DNA of 64,000 nt. Origin: Rugamonas apoptosis. GTDB lineage: Bacteria > Pseudomonadota > Gammaproteobacteria > Burkholderiales > Burkholderiaceae_D. A program made the translations under genes and the position numbers. Shown one piece after another: positions 60,210-64,000 of the stretch (position 1 is the first letter of the stretch; every line of letters begins with the position of its first letter). A model generated the notes under the pieces. The model saw only the letters and a list, made by a program, of their open reading frames with translations, did not search any database and was not told where the DNA came from. Where the stretch lies: contig NZ_JACEZU010000001.1 in the NCBI RefSeq assembly GCF_014042355.1, positions 1 to 64,000 on the forward strand, written 5' to 3'.

Positions 60210-62393
60210 TCAGAACTTCGCGTTCAGGCCCAGCTTGACGGCGCGCGGCGAACCGGGCGTGATGTTGTCGTTGCTGTTGGCCGACGCGTAGTATTTTTTG
60301 TCGAACAGGTTTTCGACGTTGAGCTGCACCTGCAGGTTGCGGTTGACGGCGTAGTACAGCGCGCCGTCGAAGCGGGTGAAGCCGGGCAGCACGACGTTGT
60401 TGGTGGTGGACGGGAAGATGCTGCTGCGGTAGACGATGCCCAGCGCGGCGCCCAGCGCGTCACTGAAATCGTAGCGGTTCCACAGCGAGGCGCTGTGCTT
60501 GGGCACTTGCGCCAGCACGGCGCCCGCGAACGGACCGGTCTTGGCCACGTCGGCCGTCAGCTTCGCATCCTGGTAGGCGTAGCCGCCCATCACACTCCAG
60601 TTCTTCCACACGTTGCCGCTCAAGCCCAGCTCCACGCCCTTGCTGCGCTGGCCGTCGGCCAGCACGGATTTGGTCGAGTCGGTGGGATCGGCCACCACCA
60701 CGTTCTTGCGATCGAGCCGGTAGATGGCCAGCGTGGCCGCCAGCTTGGGCAGGACGTCCCACTTCACGCCCACTTCCAGGTTCTTGAATTGCTCCGGATC
60801 GAAGGCCGCGTTGGTCGGCGTGAGCGACGCCAATTGGTCGCCCGCGCGCGGCAGGTAGGCCAGGCTGTAGCTGCCATAGATCGACACCGCTTCCACCGGC
60901 TTGTACACCAGCCCCGCGCGCGGCGAGACGGGCGTGTCGGTCACGCTGATGGTGGTGTTGTTGCGGTGGTTCAGGAAGTCCACCTTGAAGCGGTCGTAGC
61001 GCAGGCCGGCGATGGCTTGCCATTGCGGCGACAACTGCACCTGGTCCTGCAGGTAGACCGAAGCGACGGTGGAGGTGCCGTGGTTGTCGGCATCCGTGGC
61101 GGCCTGCTTGAAGGTGATCGGCGCCGTCACGATAGGATTGGAGGTCGGCACCATGATGGTGGTGGCGTTCGCGCCCACGGTCGGGAAGTAGCCGGTGTTG
61201 CGGTAGTTGTCCGTCACCTGGCGGCCCAGCTCCACGCCGGTGGCCAGCTTGTGCAGCAGCGCGCCTGTCTGCACGTCGAAGGTGAGGTCGGTCTGGTTGA
61301 ACAGGTTGGTGCGCTGGGTGGCGTTGTTGTAGGCCTTGATCTCCACGCTGCCGCCGTCCGCGCTGACGGCGCCGGAGAAGGCGTTCTGGTAGAACTTGTC
61401 GTAGTCGGCGTAGCGGGTGCGGTTGCGCAGCATGGCGCCGTGGCCCAGGTCATGTTCGATCACGGCCGTGAAGGCATCCATGTTGGCCTTGGCGCGGCTC
61501 AGCTTCGCGTTACCGAAGAAGGTGGACGGGTCGGTGTCGAACGGCTTGCCCTGGTAGGACGGGATGCCGCGGTCGGCCGTGCGGTCATCCTCGAAATGCT
61601 CGTAGCCCAGCACCACGTTGGTGTCGGCACCGGCGCGGATGCCCACCGTGGGGTTGATGCCGGAACGCTTGACGGTCACGCCGTCGCGGAAGCTGTCCGA
61701 ATTCTCGTACAGGCCGTTGACGCGCACGGCCACGCTGTCGTTGACCACCTGGCCCACGTCGGCCGTCAGGCGGCGGTTGGCCCAGGAGCCCAGCGTGAGC
61801 GACGCTTCGCGGATGTTGTTCCACTCGGGCTGCTTGCTGACGCGGTTGATCACGCCACCGGAACCGCCGCGGCCGAAGATCATCGCGTTCGAACCTTTCA
61901 GCGCTTCCACGCTTTCGATGTTGTAGAAGTCGCGGTAGTACTGCACGTCGTCGCGCATGCCGTCGATGAAGAAGTCGCCCGTCGAGCTGTTGCCGCGGAA
62001 GACGGCCGTATCGCGGTTGCCCTCGCCCTGCGCCGTCACCACGCCCGGCACGTAGCGGATCACGTCGGCCATCGATTGCATGGCCTGGTCGCGGATCAAT
62101 TCCTTGGTCACCACCGTGATGGCCTGGGGCGTGTCGCGCAGCGCCGTATCGGTCTTGGTGGCCGTGGTGCTGTGGCTGGCGCCATAACCCGATTCCGCCG
62201 AACCCGTGATCGTGATCTGCTGCATCGGCATGTCGTCGTCCGCGCGCGCGGCCACGTGGGCCAGCAGCACCGATGCGCACGCGGCGCCAGCGACCAGGCG
62301 GGCGGCGTGGGCGATGGTGGACAGACGGGGCGCAGTGGCGAACATGGCGGACATGGCGGGGATGGCAGGAACGGCGGTGGCGCGGCGCGACAT
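60210..62393 (-). CDS. TonB-dependent siderophore receptor (catecholate/ferric type)
   Basis: 727 residues from ATG 62393 (AAGGAAG upstream); an earlier ATG 14 codons upstream lies over the Fur box. Signal peptide ending in ARA, then a TonB-box-like MQQITITGSA, a plug (ALRDTPQAITVVTKELIRDQ, VIRYVPGVVTAQGEGNRDTA, EALKGSNAMIFGRGGSGGVI) and a 22-strand barrel ending in Phe (VKLGLNAKF). No N-terminal STN signalling domain, so no FecR-type control. It imports ferric siderophores across the outer membrane with TonB-ExbBD. Type resembles Fiu/CirA-like receptors. Fur-regulated. Confidence 0.9.
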   Translation of the reverse strand: MSRRATAVPAIPAMSAMFATAPRLSTIAHAARLVAGAACASVLLAHVAARADDDMPMQQITITGSAESGYGASHSTTATKTDTALRDTPQAITVVTKELIRDQAMQSMADVIRYVPGVVTAQGEGNRDTAVFRGNSSTGDFFIDGMRDDVQYYRDFYNIESVEALKGSNAMIFGRGGSGGVINRVSKQPEWNNIREASLTLGSWANRRLTADVGQVVNDSVAVRVNGLYENSDSFRDGVTVKRSGINPTVGIRAGADTNVVLGYEHFEDDRTADRGIPSYQGKPFDTDPSTFFGNAKLSRAKANMDAFTAVIEHDLGHGAMLRNRTRYADYDKFYQNAFSGAVSADGGSVEIKAYNNATQRTNLFNQTDLTFDVQTGALLHKLATGVELGRQVTDNYRNTGYFPTVGANATTIMVPTSNPIVTAPITFKQAATDADNHGTSTVASVYLQDQVQLSPQWQAIAGLRYDRFKVDFLNHRNNTTISVTDTPVSPRAGLVYKPVEAVSIYGSYSLAYLPRAGDQLASLTPTNAAFDPEQFKNLEVGVKWDVLPKLAATLAIYRLDRKNVVVADPTDSTKSVLADGQRSKGVELGLSGNVWKNWSVMGGYAYQDAKLTADVAKTGPFAGAVLAQVPKHSASLWNRYDFSDALGAALGIVYRSSIFPSTTNNVVLPGFTRFDGALYYAVNRNLQVQLNVENLFDKKYYASANSNDNITPGSPRAVKLGLNAKF

Positions 62394-62414
62394 GATTTCT
62401 TCCTTAATGCAAAT

Positions 62415-62433
62415 GAGAATGACTCGCATTATC
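62415..62433 (-). promoter_or_regulatory. Fur box of the TonB receptor gene
   Basis: On the minus strand GATAATGCGAGTCATTCTC matches the 19-base Fur consensus GATAATGATAATCATTATC at 15 positions. It lies 22-40 bases upstream of the receptor start. Iron-bound Fur would repress the gene. Confidence 0.85.
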
Positions 62434-62607
62434 AATCAAAATGTAGAAACGATCAACCACAATGTCCGCAGGGAATCTATGTGATATCAAGTTGAGGGAA
62501 GAAACCGGGGCGAACGCCGGCGGCGCCACCAGGGAACAAATAGAGCCCTGCGTCTATCGGCTCAGCGATATGATGACGTCGCAAACGCACCAAAACATGG
62601 GACACGT

Positions 62608-63966
62608 ATGGCCGATATGCTGATCAAGTTGCACCGAAATCCCCTCACCTCGCGCCTCGTCAAGGCGCTGGGCGTGCCCAATCCCGTCACGCTGGCGCGG
62701 GCCGACGGCGGCTATACGGCGCGCCCGTTCGAGGGCAAGCACGCGCTGTTGTGCCGCAGCGCCGGCGGCTACGCGGCCGACGCCCTGCGGCGCGCCCTGG
62801 CCGATGCCGGCGCCAGCCACGTCGACCAACTGCCGGCGGATAGCACCGTGCGCGCGGACCTGGTGGTGATGGACGCCACCGGCTGCGCGGCGCCTGACGA
62901 CTATCGCGCGTTATATGACGCGTTCCACCCCATCATGCGGCGCATCGCCCGCAACGGCCGCGTGCTGCTGGTCGCGGCCAGCCCGGAGGCATGCGCCACA
63001 CCGGCCGCGATGGCCGTCAGCCGCGGCATGGAAGGTTTTGTGCGCAGCCTGGCGAAAGAGCTGGGAGCGAAAGGGATCACCGTCAACCAGTTGTACGTGG
63101 AGCGCGGTGCGCTGGAGCGGCTGCCAGGGCCGCTGCGCTTTTTCTGCGGCGCGCAATCGACCTATGTGACGGGCCAGGTGCTGCATGTGACGGCGCAAGT
63201 GACGGCGCCGGCGGCCACGCCGTTCAGCAAGGCGCTGGCCGGCAAGGTGGCGCTGGTCACGGGGGCGGCAAGGGGCATAGGCCGGGCCACGGCGGAACGG
63301 CTGGCGCAGGAAGGCGCGACCGTGGTGGCGCTGGACGTGCCGGCGGCCGAGGAGGAATTGCGGCGCGTGTGCGGCGCATTCGGCGGCGTGCCGCTGGCGA
63401 TGGATATCGCCTCGCCGGCGGCGCCGCAACAACTGGCCGCTTTCCTGGGCGAGCGCTTCGGCGGCGTCGACATCGTGGTCCACAACGCCGGCGTCACGCG
63501 CGACAAGACGCTGGCCAACATGACGCAGCCGCAATGGGAACTGGTCATGCAGATCAACCTGGCGGCCGTGATGGCGATCGACGCGCACCTGCTGGAACGT
63601 GGCCTGGTGAAGCGGGATGGACGCATCGTCTGCCTGTCGTCCGTCAGCGGCGTGGCCGGCAACTTCGGCCAGACCAACTACGCCACCAGCAAGGCCGCGC
63701 TGATCGGCTACGTGGCCGCGCAGGCGCCGCTGCTGGCGCCGCGCGGCATCTGCATCAACGCCGTGGCGCCCGGCTTCATCCAGACCGCCATGACCGAGCA
63801 GATGCCGTTCATGACGCGCGAAATCGGCCGCCGCCTGAATTCGCTCAAGCAGGCCGGCTTGCCGCGCGACGTGGCCGAACTGATCACCTTCCTCAGTACA
63901 CCCGGTGCCAGCGGCATCACGGGCAATACGGTGCGGGTGTGCGGCCAGGGGCTGATCGGCGCCTGA
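62608..63966 (+). CDS. FabG4-type 3-oxoacyl-ACP reductase (double SDR)
   Basis: 452 residues. Two Rossmann halves: residues 45-205 are a flavodoxin-like SDR copy without cofactor glycines, and 210-452 are an active SDR with TGAARGIG (218-225), NAGVTRD, catalytic Ser345, Tyr358 and Lys362 (NYATSK). This layout is FabG4 / FabG-high-molecular-weight, which reduces long-chain 3-oxoacyl thioesters with NADH. It probably starts an operon (maoC or thiolase usually follow) outside the right edge. Diverges from the receptor. Confidence 0.9.
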   Translation: MADMLIKLHRNPLTSRLVKALGVPNPVTLARADGGYTARPFEGKHALLCRSAGGYAADALRRALADAGASHVDQLPADSTVRADLVVMDATGCAAPDDYRALYDAFHPIMRRIARNGRVLLVAASPEACATPAAMAVSRGMEGFVRSLAKELGAKGITVNQLYVERGALERLPGPLRFFCGAQSTYVTGQVLHVTAQVTAPAATPFSKALAGKVALVTGAARGIGRATAERLAQEGATVVALDVPAAEEELRRVCGAFGGVPLAMDIASPAAPQQLAAFLGERFGGVDIVVHNAGVTRDKTLANMTQPQWELVMQINLAAVMAIDAHLLERGLVKRDGRIVCLSSVSGVAGNFGQTNYATSKAALIGYVAAQAPLLAPRGICINAVAPGFIQTAMTEQMPFMTREIGRRLNSLKQAGLPRDVAELITFLSTPGASGITGNTVRVCGQGLIGA

Positions 63967-64000
63967 CCGGCCCCTCGCCACCCGGCGCGCACCAAGCCCT

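Noticed and set aside
1..64000. CRISPR array, rRNA or tRNA genes, replication origin
   Set aside because: I looked for regularly spaced direct repeats, tRNA cloverleaf landmarks and DnaA-box clusters and saw none that were convincing.

Overview
The window is high-GC chromosomal DNA that reads as a betaproteobacterium of the family Oxalobacteraceae (Massilia / Duganella / Janthinobacterium group). The reasons are a PhaM-type polyhydroxybutyrate granule protein, a PEP-CTERM protein, DUF3016, DUF3108 and DUF6701 proteins, a TamA/TamB pair, many c-di-GMP and two-component genes, and short tandem ATGA-coupled operons. This placement is inference from gene content; no rRNA or tRNA gene is present. 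There is no prophage or CRISPR array. The only transposon trace is the first codons of an IS3-type transposase at the left edge.

Layout. 1-1.8 kb: IS fragment, a small gene apparently cut by it, a helically phased repeat field, and two paralogous Ala/Lys-rich exported proteins. 1.8-7.7 kb: M28 peptidase behind a four-decamer operator array, a giant MshQ-like DUF6701 adhesin, dienelactone hydrolase and thioesterase. 7.8-10.5 kb: DUF3016 protein and a PhoX-like phosphatase with a near-ideal Pho promoter. 10.9-20 kb: signalling block (REC-DUF3369-HD-GYP, dual-GAF histidine kinase, CHASE-PAS-GAF-GGDEF) with a NifQ-like gene that lacks the metal cysteines. 20.2-30.2 kb: queC, the tamA-tamB outer-membrane assembly operon, a small proline-rich gene and an S9 peptidase.

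30.3-40.2 kb: membrane protein, conserved hypothetical, a 26-bp-arm palindrome, then a minus-strand MksF-MksE-MksB condensin operon without a neighbouring MksG/JetD nuclease, a coupled DUF3108 pair, phaM and a 71-residue protein. 40.3-46.1 kb: histidine kinase / REC-TPR pair, the coupled tag-mnmC pair (MnmC with a decayed methyltransferase half) and an amino-acid binding protein. 46.3-56.7 kb: TPR-GAF-GGDEF protein, AEC transporter, secreted-repeat / ECF sigma / anti-sigma operon, HxlR regulator, a REC-AraC regulator coupled to a SUI1 factor, an M48 protease fused to a pilin-like domain, and hisC. 57-60.2 kb: PEP-CTERM protein and a five-gene operon of three Tail-Collar proteins, a GNAT acetyltransferase and a DUF6916-type protein. 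60.2-64 kb: Fur-controlled TonB receptor and a FabG4-type double-SDR reductase.

The items most worth following up are the Tail-Collar/GNAT/DUF6916 operon, the M48-pilin fusion, the NifQ-like protein without its metal site and its leader/operator region, the MksG-less condensin operon, the two phased repeat arrays, the Pho promoter of the PhoX-like gene, and the two dispersed perfect palindromes.
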